Assembly (NCBI GenBank): GCA_964528595.1
Contig: CAZGTM010000023.1
Span: forward strand, 1-57,958
Source: CAYFKJ01 sp964528595
GTDB taxonomy: Bacteria > Pseudomonadota > Alphaproteobacteria > UBA2966
DNA length: 57,958 nucleotides
Reading direction: 5' to 3'
A program made the translations under genes and the position numbers. Positions 23,943-32,959 of the stretch are shown here, one piece after another. The notes under the pieces are model-generated. The model had not been told where the DNA came from. It worked only from the letters and a program-made list of their open reading frames with translations, and searched no databases. Numbering within the stretch: the first letter of the stretch is position 1; each line of letters begins with the position of its first letter.

Positions 23943-26675
23943 TCAGTCGACGGCCTTGGCGGTCGCCTGCAACAGCGTCCAAACCGTATCGAACGGGACC
24001 TGTTCGAAAACGCCGTCTTCGTTGGCGTCACTCAGCAGTTTGAGCGCCTGAACCTGGGCCTCGTTACCGCTGGCCTTGCCCTCCAGCAACGTCAAGGCTT
24101 CGCCGAACGTGATTTCCCGCTTTTTCTTGGTGCCGAGGTTGTCACGCACCAGCTTGGACAGCTGTTCGGCCATTTCCTTGAACTGGCCGGTGCGGTAGGG
24201 CTTGCCGAAGATGCCGCGGATGCCGTTGCTGGCGAAGCGGCTGCGCAGGCCTTCCGGCAGCGACTGGGCGACGCCTTCCAACACCTCGCCCAGCGAGAAG
24301 CCGGAGGTGAACATGCCGCGGATGGTGTCGACGGTATCGTCGTTGCCGCCGCCATACATGCGGATCTGGGCCTGGCTCAGGGCATTGCCCATAGCCTTGG
24401 CCTGATCGATGTGGACGTCGCGCTCGGCCTCGATGTGCAGCTTGGAAAGCTCGAGGAACGTCGCGGCCTCGTTGTACTTCTTGAGGGCTTCGGCCTTGGC
24501 CTCCATACCGTTGGCCTCGGCCTCCAGCATGCGCTGGGTGTTGTCGACCCGCAGCGCTTCGACTTCGGCTTCGGCTTTACCGCGCGCCGCAGCCTCTTTC
24601 TCGATACCCTCGGCGCTGATCTTCTGGGCCTCGCTGGTGGCTTTGGCGCGGATCAGGGTAGCGTCCGATTCCTTGGCGGCGGATTCCTTTCGCGCATCTG
24701 CGCCCGTCACCATGTGCATGCGCGCAATGTCGGCTTGCGCTTCTTCCGAAATCTTCGCCGCTTCGGCTTCGCGTTCGGCCTGAATGCGCTCGATTTCCTT
24801 CAGGCGCTCGGCATCGGCGATTTTGCGGACGCTTTCGGCGGTGTGTTCGGCCTTTTCCTTGTCGGCCGTCACCTTGAGGCGTTTGATCTCCGCCTCCTCA
24901 AGCTCGCGCGTCTTGTTGACCAGCACGATCTCGCGGTCGCGTTCCTCCTTCTCGCGCGCCAGGTAGCGCAAGATGTCGGCCTTCTCGCGTTCCTGCTCCT
25001 TGGCGATGACCTTGATCTCGCGGTCCTTCTCCTCCAGTTCGACCGCCAGTTCCTGACGGACCTGGGCTTGTTTGAGCTCCTCTTCCTTGGCCACCAGGGC
25101 GATGTCGCGGTCGCGTTCTTCCTGCTCGCGGGCCAGCTGGCGCCTGATCTCGGCCGCTTCCCGCGACTTGCTCTCGTCGATAATCGCCGCTTCCATCTGG
25201 ATGCGGGCCTGCTCCAGCGCTTGTTCCTTGGTGATCTCCTCCTGCTCGACTTCCCAGCGGCGGTCGAGGATGACACGCTGCTTCTCGCTGAGGACGCGGG
25301 CCTTCTCGGCGGCGACCTCCTGCTCCTGCTTGACCACGGCGAAGGCCTCGTCCTTGTCGATGTTGAGCACCTTGAGCTTGGTGTCGAGCGAGCGTTTACG
25401 CACGGTGAGCGAGACCTCCTCGTTCACCTTGTGGCGGGCGTCGCGGGCCGTTTCCTCCGACTTCATGACTTCGGTTTCACGGGCGATTTCCGCCTGCTGG
25501 CGTTGCTTTTCCATGGTCGAAAGTTCGATGGCCCGGTCGCGTTCCGCCTGCTCGCGCGCCAGCGTGCGGTCGATTTCGGCGATTTCCTCTTCTTTGGCCT
25601 TTTCGATCAGTTCGATCTGGCGGTCCTTCTCCGCCTTCTCGAGCGCCAGGTTGCGCTTGATGTTGGCCAATTCCTCTTCCCGCGCCTTGGCGATCAAGGC
25701 GATCTCCTTGTCGCGCCGTTCCTGCTCCAGGGTCAGCGCCCGCTGAATTTCGGATGACTCGCGCTTCTTGGCTTCCTCGGTGATGGCAACCTCGCGGTCG
25801 GTGCGCAGGCGCTCCAGTTCGACTTCGTTGGCCAGTTCGCGCTCTTCGACGCCGCGGCGCTGGTCAAGCATGTATTTCTGTTTTTCACCCAATTGCAGGG
25901 CCTGTTCGTTGGAAACGTCCTTGTCCTGGGAGGCCCGGGCGAAGGCTTCCTTGCGCTCGATTTCCAGCAATTCCAGTTGGGTATCGAGATCCTTCTGACG
26001 GATCGCCACGGTGGTGCGCTTTTCCGTGTCGTGCACCTTGCGCCGCGCGTCGGAGGTAATGTCGGTGATGATCTTCAAACCCTCGGCGTCGAACACGTTG
26101 TCGGACTTGAAGTATTCCTTGCTGGTCTGCTCCAGCGTGACGATGGTGACTTCCTCCAGCACCAGACCGTTGGCCTGGAAACTGGCGATGACGTTCTCCT
26201 TGACGTCCTGGGCAAAGCCATCGCGGTTCTCATGCAGCTCGCTCAGGGTTTTGGTCGCGGCAAAACTGCGCAGCGCACTGACGACCTTAGCTTCCAGCAG
26301 GTTGCGGACTTTTTCGGCATCGAAGGTTTTTTCACCCAGGCTGCGGCTGGCGGTCAGCAAATCGTCTTCGGTGCGGCCGACATGGGCGTAAAGTTCCGTC
26401 ACGACGTCGATGCGGATCTTGTCCGATGTCAGAACCGCCTGGTCACGCGATCGCGCGACAATCAGCTTGATGGTCTCCAGCGATATCCACGACACCTCGT
26501 GAAAGACCGGCAGCACCATGGCGCCGCGCCCCAGGCACACCTTGGTGCCGAGGAAGCCCGTACGGATGAAGCCCATATTGGCGGGCGCCCGCTTGTAGAC
26601 CCAGATCGAGATCACATAGAGGATGGCGATAACGATGATCGCCGTGAATATCAGTCCGATCCAAATTTCCAACAT
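23943..26675 (-). CDS. Giant flotillin-like SPFH/band 7 protein
   Basis: A 910-residue flotillin-type scaffold, about 1.5-2 times the usual length. One N-terminal membrane helix (residues 5-27) is followed by an SPFH domain (~28-205, with GAMVLPVFHEVSWISLETIKL and VKENVIASFQANGLVLEEV). A very long charged coiled coil spans ~206-700, and a flotillin-like C-terminal region ends it (AEAEVEALRVDNTQRMLEAEANGMEAKAEALKKYNEAA, then a ~150-residue globular tail). The coiled coil holds a tandem duplication: residues 209-408 repeat as 412-611, each ending in three 29-residue repeats. Flotillins organise membrane microdomains. It lies 75 bases after HyuB1 and 22 bases before potA on the same strand, suggesting it organises the importer or hydantoinase at the membrane (inference). 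Confidence 0.88.
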   Translation of the reverse strand: MLEIWIGLIFTAIIVIAILYVISIWVYKRAPANMGFIRTGFLGTKVCLGRGAMVLPVFHEVSWISLETIKLIVARSRDQAVLTSDKIRIDVVTELYAHVGRTEDDLLTASRSLGEKTFDAEKVRNLLEAKVVSALRSFAATKTLSELHENRDGFAQDVKENVIASFQANGLVLEEVTIVTLEQTSKEYFKSDNVFDAEGLKIITDITSDARRKVHDTEKRTTVAIRQKDLDTQLELLEIERKEAFARASQDKDVSNEQALQLGEKQKYMLDQRRGVEERELANEVELERLRTDREVAITEEAKKRESSEIQRALTLEQERRDKEIALIAKAREEELANIKRNLALEKAEKDRQIELIEKAKEEEIAEIDRTLAREQAERDRAIELSTMEKQRQQAEIARETEVMKSEETARDARHKVNEEVSLTVRKRSLDTKLKVLNIDKDEAFAVVKQEQEVAAEKARVLSEKQRVILDRRWEVEQEEITKEQALEQARIQMEAAIIDESKSREAAEIRRQLAREQEERDRDIALVAKEEELKQAQVRQELAVELEEKDREIKVIAKEQEREKADILRYLAREKEERDREIVLVNKTRELEEAEIKRLKVTADKEKAEHTAESVRKIADAERLKEIERIQAEREAEAAKISEEAQADIARMHMVTGADARKESAAKESDATLIRAKATSEAQKISAEGIEKEAAARGKAEAEVEALRVDNTQRMLEAEANGMEAKAEALKKYNEAATFLELSKLHIEAERDVHIDQAKAMGNALSQAQIRMYGGGNDDTVDTIRGMFTSGFSLGEVLEGVAQSLPEGLRSRFASNGIRGIFGKPYRTGQFKEMAEQLSKLVRDNLGTKKKREITFGEALTLLEGKASGNEAQVQALKLLSDANEDGVFEQVPFDTVWTLLQATAKAVD
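24888..25148 (-). repeat. Three 29-residue coiled-coil repeats, module B
   Basis: Flotillin residues 510-596 repeat the same 29-residue pattern three more times (units starting IRRQLAREQ, VRQELAVEL and ILRYLAREK). This block lies exactly 200 residues after module A, showing that the larger module was duplicated as a unit. Confidence 0.8.
25488..25748 (-). repeat. Three 29-residue coiled-coil repeats, module A
   Basis: Flotillin residues 310-396 consist of three in-register 29-residue units, each beginning I-x-R-x-L and containing an (E/K)(R/K)D(K/R)xI core. A period of 29 over eight helical turns gives 3.63 residues per turn, close to a straight, untwisted coiled coil. Confidence 0.8.
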
Positions 26676-26750
26676 TGTCCCTACACCTGTCTCTCTGTCT
26701 TGTTATCCCGCGTGGAACTCAATCCCTAGACGTCACTACGCTACGCTCAC

Positions 26751-29033
26751 TCAAGTGGCCGTTGACGGCCGGTCACCATAATCAAACAATTCCGCCGGCC
26801 GCCGGTTCTGCGACATGTTATCGCGCAAATCGGCGGTGCCGCGCAGATCAAGCTCCAATTTGGGGCCCGAAAGCACCACGCCGTATTCATCCCGCGCCTT
26901 GCCCGGAGACATCAGCCGCCGGGCTACATCGTTGCGCACGGCCCCGGCGTCGCGCTTGAGCGGATCGCCCCAGCCGCCGCCGCCCGCCGTACGGAAAATG
27001 ATGCGGTCGCCGGCGCGGACATGAATGTCGTCGATCTTGGAGGGCAGCGCTTCCCGCTCGGTGCCCTTGCGTACGATGAATTTCTCCGAACAGGCGCCCG
27101 GCTTGCCCCCCAGAATCCCCCAGGGCTGCGTTAGATGGCGGTCGTCGTGAATCGAGACCCGGCCTTCCTCCAGCACCTGGTAAATCTTCTCGACGCCGTT
27201 GCCGCCCCGGTGCTGGCCAGCGCCGCCGCTGTCGCGGATGCTAACGCAGCCTTCGATCAGCAGCGGAAAGAAACTTTCGAGGTATTCAGTGGGGATGTTC
27301 TCGAACAACGGCCACCACGAATGGCCGTCCATGCCGTCGCCGATGGGCCGACCGGGAATGCCGCCGTAAAGGATTTCCATCAGCTGGAACGGACGCTTTT
27401 CCTTGTCGATACCGGAAAACAGGAAATGGGGGCTGGAGCCGTAGCCCGCGGCGGTCGCCATCTCGGGCGCATTGCGGCTGAGCGCCCCGCCCAGCACGTC
27501 GAACTGGCGCGACAGCGCATGCGTGCGGCAGCCCAGTGGCGCCGGGAAATCAGGATGCACGAGCGAGCCCTTGGGCAGCGTCACGTGGATCAGGTCGTAG
27601 AAGCCATCGTTGAACAGGATCTGGGGGTCGAACACCATGATCATGTAGACCCCGATGAACATCTTGAACATGCCTTCGTGCATATAGAAGTTGATCGGGC
27701 CGGGCGCTTGGGCCGACGTGCCGGTCCAGTCGAAATAGGCGTGCTCGCCCTCGCGCCAGACCGTCAGTTTCATTTTGTAGGGGCCGTTGCCGCAGCCGTC
27801 GTCGTCGACAAAATCTTCGAACGACTGGGGTTCTTCCGGCAGGTTCTGCACGATCAACTTCCGCATGGCGCGGTTGGTGCGGTCGAGCAATGCCTCGCAG
27901 GCCTGTTTATAGAGATCCTTGCCGAAGCGGGCGCATATCTCGACCACCCGGCGTTCACCCGCCCGGCAACCGGCGATGATCGCCATCAGGTCGCTGTAGT
28001 TCATTTCGGGCGTGCGCGTGTTGTTCATCAGGAGGTCGAGCGAGGCGTCGTTGAGCACGCCGGCGTCGAATATCTTGATCGGCGGGATGCGCATGCCCTC
28101 GCCGAAGATCGAATTGGCGGCAGTCGGCATGCTGCCCGGCACCGGGCCGCCGACATCCATCATGTGGCCAAACATGGAGGTGAAACTGATCAACTCGCCA
28201 TCGAAGAACACCGGGATCAGCACCATCCAGTCGTTGATGTGGCTGATCGCGCCGCCGCACTTGTATGGGTCGCTCTGCAGGATGACGTCGCCCGGCGCCA
28301 GGTCGAAATCGCTGTCCGCCAGCATCTCCGCGATATAGGAGCCGAACTGGCCGACGATCATGCGGCCCTTGGCGTCGGTGATCATGGGAAATTCGTCGTG
28401 CTGCTCGCGGATCACCGGCGACATGGCCGAGCGGAACAGCACGGCGTCCATTTCGTGACGGGCATTACGCAAGGCGTTTTCGATGAGGTCCAGCGTCACC
28501 ACGTCGAGCGTGCCGTGGTAGTCGCGGCGCGGCGCCGAATGGACGGGACGGGCCTGACTCTCAGCGATCGCCGGCGCCGCCGGGCGGCCGCCGGAGCGGG
28601 CCTGAACGGACGGCGCGCCGCCGTCGAACTGGGCGGCGCACTTCAGCAAGGCGTCGTCGGTGGCCATCTTCAAGGCCAGGGCGTCGTCCCCGCCGGCCCG
28701 GGCCGTGCCGACCTGAATTTTGGAGCTGCCGTTGACGGTCATACGCAGGCGCACCGTGGCGCTGCCGCCCTCGACCTTTTGCTCCATGACCTCGGACGAC
28801 CAGTCCAGGCTGAAACGTTTATTCAGTTCCGCCGTGGCGTTGCCCGGCCCCGGAGCGGGCGCGGCTTCCATGCTGGCCGAGGCCAGGTCTTCCCGCGTCG
28901 GTGGTTTGGCCGTAGCGGCGACGACGCCCGCCTCCCCCATCTGCCGGGCGAACAACTGGTCGAACTGATCCTTGTTGGCCGTCAACAAGGCGTCGAGCGA
29001 CACAGGCTTGGTGAAGGTGGCGTTCTCTGACAT
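26751..29033 (-). CDS. hyuB: HyuB (hydantoinase B/oxoprolinase family) with extra N-terminal domain
   Basis: 760 residues. From ~176 to the end is the HyuB/HydB subunit of ATP-dependent hydantoinases, oxoprolinases and acetone carboxylase-like enzymes (TLDLIENALRNARHEMDAVLFRSAMSP, FGSYIAEMLAD, SIHDDRHLTQPWGILGGKPG, RTAGGGGWGDPLKRD). Residues 1-175 are not part of the family. They include a Pro/Ala linker and a small alpha+beta unit at ~72-137 (RFSLDWSSEVMEQKVEGGSA through ATDDALLKCAAQF) vaguely like Rad52-type folds. Two bases separate it from HyuA1. Partner of HyuA in ATP-driven cleavage of a cyclic amide. Confidence 0.9.
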   Translation of the reverse strand: MSENATFTKPVSLDALLTANKDQFDQLFARQMGEAGVVAATAKPPTREDLASASMEAAPAPGPGNATAELNKRFSLDWSSEVMEQKVEGGSATVRLRMTVNGSSKIQVGTARAGGDDALALKMATDDALLKCAAQFDGGAPSVQARSGGRPAAPAIAESQARPVHSAPRRDYHGTLDVVTLDLIENALRNARHEMDAVLFRSAMSPVIREQHDEFPMITDAKGRMIVGQFGSYIAEMLADSDFDLAPGDVILQSDPYKCGGAISHINDWMVLIPVFFDGELISFTSMFGHMMDVGGPVPGSMPTAANSIFGEGMRIPPIKIFDAGVLNDASLDLLMNNTRTPEMNYSDLMAIIAGCRAGERRVVEICARFGKDLYKQACEALLDRTNRAMRKLIVQNLPEEPQSFEDFVDDDGCGNGPYKMKLTVWREGEHAYFDWTGTSAQAPGPINFYMHEGMFKMFIGVYMIMVFDPQILFNDGFYDLIHVTLPKGSLVHPDFPAPLGCRTHALSRQFDVLGGALSRNAPEMATAAGYGSSPHFLFSGIDKEKRPFQLMEILYGGIPGRPIGDGMDGHSWWPLFENIPTEYLESFFPLLIEGCVSIRDSGGAGQHRGGNGVEKIYQVLEEGRVSIHDDRHLTQPWGILGGKPGACSEKFIVRKGTEREALPSKIDDIHVRAGDRIIFRTAGGGGWGDPLKRDAGAVRNDVARRLMSPGKARDEYGVVLSGPKLELDLRGTADLRDNMSQNRRPAELFDYGDRPSTAT

Positions 29034-29035
29034 CG

Positions 29036-31105
29036 CTAATGCTGCCCCGGCAGCGCTTCGCCCTGCCGATGAATGAGGATATTGAGGTATTCGTCGACCT
29101 CGCCCACATGTCCGGGATGGATCACCGTCGTCGAATCGCGCTGGGTGATGACGGCGGGGCCGTTGATCTGATTGCCGGCCGCCAACTTGGCGCGGTCGTA
29201 AACGTTGGTCATGGTGAAGTTGCCCTCGAAGTAGACCTGGTGGGTCTCGATCAGGGCCGGCGAGGGATCGGGTCCGGCTTTTTCGAATTTGGGGAAGGCG
29301 ACCTTGTCGACTTGGCCGGTGCCGACCGCCCGCAGATTGACCAGTTCCACAGGTTGGTCGAGGCGGAAGCCGTAAAGCCTTTCGTGGGCCGCGCCGAATC
29401 GGTTGGCGAGATCGTCGAGCCCGCCGTTGGACAACGCAACAGGTTCGACCTCGAGCGTAAATTCGTAGCCCTGGCGGAAGTAACGGACGTCGGCTTCATA
29501 GCTCAGGCTCTGGCTCTGTTCGCTGCGGCCTTCCTGCTGCAACCACGATTCCGCTTCGCGGCCCAGACCCGAAAGCACTTCGCTGATCTGTCCCGGCTGG
29601 ACCTCGTCGAGGGTGCGGGCGAAGGTTTTGGCGAACTCGTTCTTGACGTCGGAATAGAGGAAGCCAAGCGCCGACAGGACGCCGGGCGTCGGCGGCACGA
29701 TGACCGGATAGCTGCCGGCCAGTTCGCCCATGGCATTGCCGTGCAGGGGACCGGCCCCACCGAAAGCGACAAGGGCGAAGTCGCGCGGATCAAGGCCTTT
29801 CTGCACGCTGACCAGCCTAAGCGCGCCGAACATGTTTTCGTTGACGATATCGAGAATGCCCTCCGCCGCCTGGTAGACGTCGAGACCGAGTGTCTTGCCG
29901 ATCTTGGAGACCGCTTCTTCCGCCGCCTGGGCGTCGAGCGCCATGCCGCCGCCCAACAGGCTCGGCGGCAGCCGGCCAAGGACGACGTTGGCGTCCGTCA
30001 CCGTCGGCTCGGTGCCGCCCTTGCTGTAGCAGGCCGGCCCCGGTGCCGCCCCGGCGCTTTCCGGACCGACGCGCAGCGCGCCGGTCATCGGCACATGGGC
30101 GATCGAGCCGCCGCCGGCGCCGACGCTGTGGACTTCGACCGACGGCACCTTGATGGGGTAATAGCCCAGCGTGGTTTCGCGGCTGATCATCGGGCGGCCG
30201 TCCTGGATCAGCGAGACGTCCGTCGAAGTACCGCCCATGTCGAAGCCCAGCGCATTGGGATACCCCGCCAGGGTCGACAGGTAGGCCGCGCCGGAGACGC
30301 CGCCGGCGGGACCCGACAACATGGTGTGCACGGGCGATTCGGAAGCGCGGTCGACGCTCATCAGGCCGCCGTCGGACCGCACGATGTTGACCTGCGGACT
30401 GAACTGCACGCCGCGCAGCTTTTCCTCGAAACCGCTGAGGTACTTGCGCATGCTGGGCCGCACGTAGGCGTTCATGACGGTGACCAGGGTGCGCTCGTAT
30501 TCGCGGAATTCCGGCAACAGCTCGGACGACAGCGAGACGGGGATGTCGGCGGCCATCTCGGCAATGATCGCCTTCAGACGCTGTTCGTGGATCGGGTTGG
30601 CGTAGGCATGCAGCAGCGACACCGTGATGCTCTCGACGCCGGCATCGAGCAACTGGCGGATGCTGGTGCGCGCATCGGTCTCGTCCATCGGCGTGATGAC
30701 GTTGCCGTGGGCCGACATGCGTTCCTTGATGCCGCGCGTGTGTTCGAGATCGGCCAGGGGATCGGGCTTTTGCATGATCATCCAGCCGGCCAGCGGACCC
30801 GGCGTCTGGGACCGTGCGAGGTGGAGGATCTGTTCGAAGCTTTCGGTTACCAGGAGGCCGACGCGGGCGCCTTTTTCCTCCAGCACGATGTTGGTCGACA
30901 CCGTCGTGCCGTGCAGCACGCCCTCGATATCGGACGGCGCGACACCGCTCTCATGGATGATGTCCTCGATACCGGTCTGAATGCCGATCGATTGGTCCTC
31001 GGGCGTCGACGGCGTCTTGAGCAGATGCATCTCGCCCGTCGAGCCGTCAAATAACAGGAGATCGGTAAACGTCCCCCCGACGTCAATGCCGAGACGGCTT
31101 GACAT
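29036..31105 (-). CDS. hyuA: HyuA (hydantoinase A/oxoprolinase family)
   Basis: A 689-residue ATP-binding subunit. The N-terminal actin-like phosphate loop is GIDVGGTFTDLLLF (~6-19). VLHGTTVSTNIVLEEKGARVGLLVT, NIVRSDGGLMSVDRA, GFDMGGTSTDVSLI and GAGGGSIAHV are the HyuA signatures, and FALVAFGGAGPLHGNAMG completes the nucleotide site. It phosphorylates the cyclic amide carbonyl to drive ring opening with HyuB. Start 31105 (MSSRLGIDVGG) follows GGGAGGAG. First gene of the minus-strand unit HyuA1-HyuB1-flotillin-PotA. Confidence 0.94.
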   Translation of the reverse strand: MSSRLGIDVGGTFTDLLLFDGSTGEMHLLKTPSTPEDQSIGIQTGIEDIIHESGVAPSDIEGVLHGTTVSTNIVLEEKGARVGLLVTESFEQILHLARSQTPGPLAGWMIMQKPDPLADLEHTRGIKERMSAHGNVITPMDETDARTSIRQLLDAGVESITVSLLHAYANPIHEQRLKAIIAEMAADIPVSLSSELLPEFREYERTLVTVMNAYVRPSMRKYLSGFEEKLRGVQFSPQVNIVRSDGGLMSVDRASESPVHTMLSGPAGGVSGAAYLSTLAGYPNALGFDMGGTSTDVSLIQDGRPMISRETTLGYYPIKVPSVEVHSVGAGGGSIAHVPMTGALRVGPESAGAAPGPACYSKGGTEPTVTDANVVLGRLPPSLLGGGMALDAQAAEEAVSKIGKTLGLDVYQAAEGILDIVNENMFGALRLVSVQKGLDPRDFALVAFGGAGPLHGNAMGELAGSYPVIVPPTPGVLSALGFLYSDVKNEFAKTFARTLDEVQPGQISEVLSGLGREAESWLQQEGRSEQSQSLSYEADVRYFRQGYEFTLEVEPVALSNGGLDDLANRFGAAHERLYGFRLDQPVELVNLRAVGTGQVDKVAFPKFEKAGPDPSPALIETHQVYFEGNFTMTNVYDRAKLAAGNQINGPAVITQRDSTTVIHPGHVGEVDEYLNILIHRQGEALPGQH

Positions 31106-31294
31106 TGCTCCTCCCTGACTGCCGGCCTTGAGGAGACAACCTCCTGGCCGGTTCAAAATTTTATTCGGCGTCGGACCCCATAAGGGCAATCGCGCACCGG
31201 CCCAATAATAGGACAGTTGGCTGATTTGAGCAGGCTTTTAATGATTCTACAAGAACGCTTATTCGTCCATTTTGCTTGCATTTTTGTGAATAGA

Positions 31295-31320
31295 TTCCTG
31301 TTTTGCCAATTTGACAGGAA
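31295..31320. promoter_or_regulatory. Candidate operator dyad between hyuA and membrane-protein gene
   Basis: TTCCTGT (31295-31301) and ACAGGAA (31314-31320) form a perfect seven-base inverted repeat with a 12-base centre, in the AT-rich 295-base divergent gap 31106-31400. It overlaps a TTGACA at 31311-31316 that could be a -35 box for the + strand gene, although no well-spaced -10 follows. Nothing else was recognised in this gap. Confidence 0.35.
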
Positions 31321-31400
31321 AGTCATTTTCTATACCATTCCGACCGACGAATTCTTGGCGGTGCGCCAAAGGCTCAATTGAACCAGGGGGAAATTTCACC

Positions 31401-31919
31401 GTGGCAGAAGATCAACCAACCGGACGCAGACCCAGGTTTTGGATCACGCTGATCGCGGTCATCATCCTGTTGATCTTCCTCTACTTCTATGCGCCGTTCG
31501 AAAAGTTCCTGGTCGGCAGCATCCCGAACATTCACTTCAGCAACGTGATCTTCTGGTTTGCCTCGGTGGTCGGCGTCATCGCGTATGCGGTCGCCCACTG
31601 GTCGTCGTTCCGGCGCAACATCTACCGCCAGGTCAGCGACCTCGACGTCGGGCGCCTGGTGTTCGATTCACTTCAGGTCGCCATCCTGATCGCGGTGATT
31701 TTCTGCGCCGGCGCCACTTTACAGGCCGTGGCCATGCTGGCCGAGCACCTGATGGGCGGCGGGCCATTGATCGACTCACGCTTCGGCGAGAACCTGATGT
31801 CGATTATTCTGCTGGTCATCCTGGCGCTGCTGTTCTACCTGTTGCACCATGTTGTGCGCGGCTTCCGCGACGGCTGGCACACCCGCCGCCCGCCGCCGCG
31901 CGTTTCCAATTCGCAATAG
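31401..31919 (+). CDS. Four-helix hypothetical membrane protein
   Basis: 172 residues with four hydrophobic segments (~13-33, ~50-68, ~90-112 and ~130-152) and basic cytosolic ends (GRRPRF near the start, HTRRPPPR at the end). The start is GTG 31401 with GGGGGA nine bases upstream. No known family recognised. It is divergent from hyuA and convergent with cobW. Confidence 0.6.
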   Translation: MAEDQPTGRRPRFWITLIAVIILLIFLYFYAPFEKFLVGSIPNIHFSNVIFWFASVVGVIAYAVAHWSSFRRNIYRQVSDLDVGRLVFDSLQVAILIAVIFCAGATLQAVAMLAEHLMGGGPLIDSRFGENLMSIILLVILALLFYLLHHVVRGFRDGWHTRRPPPRVSNSQ

Positions 31920-31924
31920 ACTAC

Positions 31925-32959
31925 TTAAGCGGCGCTTGACGCCGTTTCGTCCGGATTGGCCAGCGCATTGAAGGCCGCCAGCGAAGCTTCGATTTTTTCC
32001 TGAGACAAGCCCCGCACGATGAAGATCAGGCGGGAGCGCTTATCGGCGTCGGGCCAGGCGTCCAGATGGACCGGCGGATGCACGACGTGCTGGACGCCGT
32101 TGATCAGAACCGGCGTCGCCACGTCCGCCACGTTCAGCATGCCCTTGAGGCGCAGGACCTTGTCGCCGTGGCGGTTGAGCAGCATGGTCATCCAGATTCC
32201 GAAGGCGGTCCAGTCGAGCGGCCGGTCGAAGATCATCGCGAAGGAATAGACGCCTTCGGTGTGACTATGGTCGTGGCCGGCGTGATCGTCGCTCTCCAGC
32301 CAACCGGCGACCTCCTTGGCCTTGCCGTCCGGGTCGTGGATATCCTCGGTGATCAGTCGGGCCGGTGACAAATCATCGAATTGGGCATCGAATAGCGGGG
32401 CGGAGAGATTGATGTGCTTGAGCGCGATCTTCAGGTCTTCGACCTCGTCGGGCGCGGCCAGGTCGGACTTGGTGATGACGATGCGGTCGGCCACCGCCAC
32501 CTGTTTTTCCGATTCCTCGAATTCCACCAATCCGGCGGGGCCGTTGACGGCGTCCACCGTCGTGATGACGTTGCCCAGGCGGAAGTGGTGTTGCAAAACC
32601 GGTTCGGCCAGCACCGTGTAGGCGATGGGCACCGGGTCGGCGAGGCCGGACGTTTCGATTACCACGCGTTTGAAGGCCGGAATTTCGCCGCGTTCGCGCT
32701 GCGAATAGAGCTCGCGCAGGCTGTCCTGCAGGTCGCCCCGGATGGCGCAGCAAAGGCAGCCATTATCCATCAGCAGGGTGTTTTCCGTCACTCCCTGCAG
32801 CAGATGATGATCGAGGCCGACTTCGCCGAACTCGTTGACCAGGACGGCGGTGTCGGTCAATTGGGGCGATTCAAGTAACGCTTTGAGCAACGTCGTCTTG
32901 CCGCTGCCGAGAAAGCCGGTAACGACATTGACCGGAATGAAAGCCGAATAATCCGTCAC
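31925..32959 (-). CDS. CobW/COG0523 family GTP-dependent metallochaperone
   Basis: A 344-residue G3E GTPase. Walker A GFLGSGKTT (15-23), the metal-binding GCLCC (67-71), Walker B-like ETSGLADP, the base-specificity motif TKSD (162-165), a His-rich loop DDHAGHDHSH (~223-232) and a CobW C-terminal domain (RLKGMLNVADVATPVLINGVQHV). Members deliver Zn, Co or Fe to target enzymes. It overlaps the end of the small MCGLCG gene by four bases, with a NodB-fold hydrolase next upstream, suggesting metal loading of that or another amidohydrolase in the island. Confidence 0.93.
   Translation of the reverse strand: MTDYSAFIPVNVVTGFLGSGKTTLLKALLESPQLTDTAVLVNEFGEVGLDHHLLQGVTENTLLMDNGCLCCAIRGDLQDSLRELYSQRERGEIPAFKRVVIETSGLADPVPIAYTVLAEPVLQHHFRLGNVITTVDAVNGPAGLVEFEESEKQVAVADRIVITKSDLAAPDEVEDLKIALKHINLSAPLFDAQFDDLSPARLITEDIHDPDGKAKEVAGWLESDDHAGHDHSHTEGVYSFAMIFDRPLDWTAFGIWMTMLLNRHGDKVLRLKGMLNVADVATPVLINGVQHVVHPPVHLDAWPDADKRSRLIFIVRGLSQEKIEASLAAFNALANPDETASSAA

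Noticed and set aside
23919..25757. Long open frame of 612 codons on the + strand
   Set aside because: It is the antisense of the flotillin gene; its Leu/Phe/Asp-rich repeats mirror the coiled-coil codons, and the minus strand has a clear protein family.
27135..31054. Two long + strand frames (27135-29030 and 29039-31054)
   Set aside because: They mirror HyuB1 and HyuA1 codon for codon, are Arg/His/Asp-rich, have no ribosome sites and match no family.
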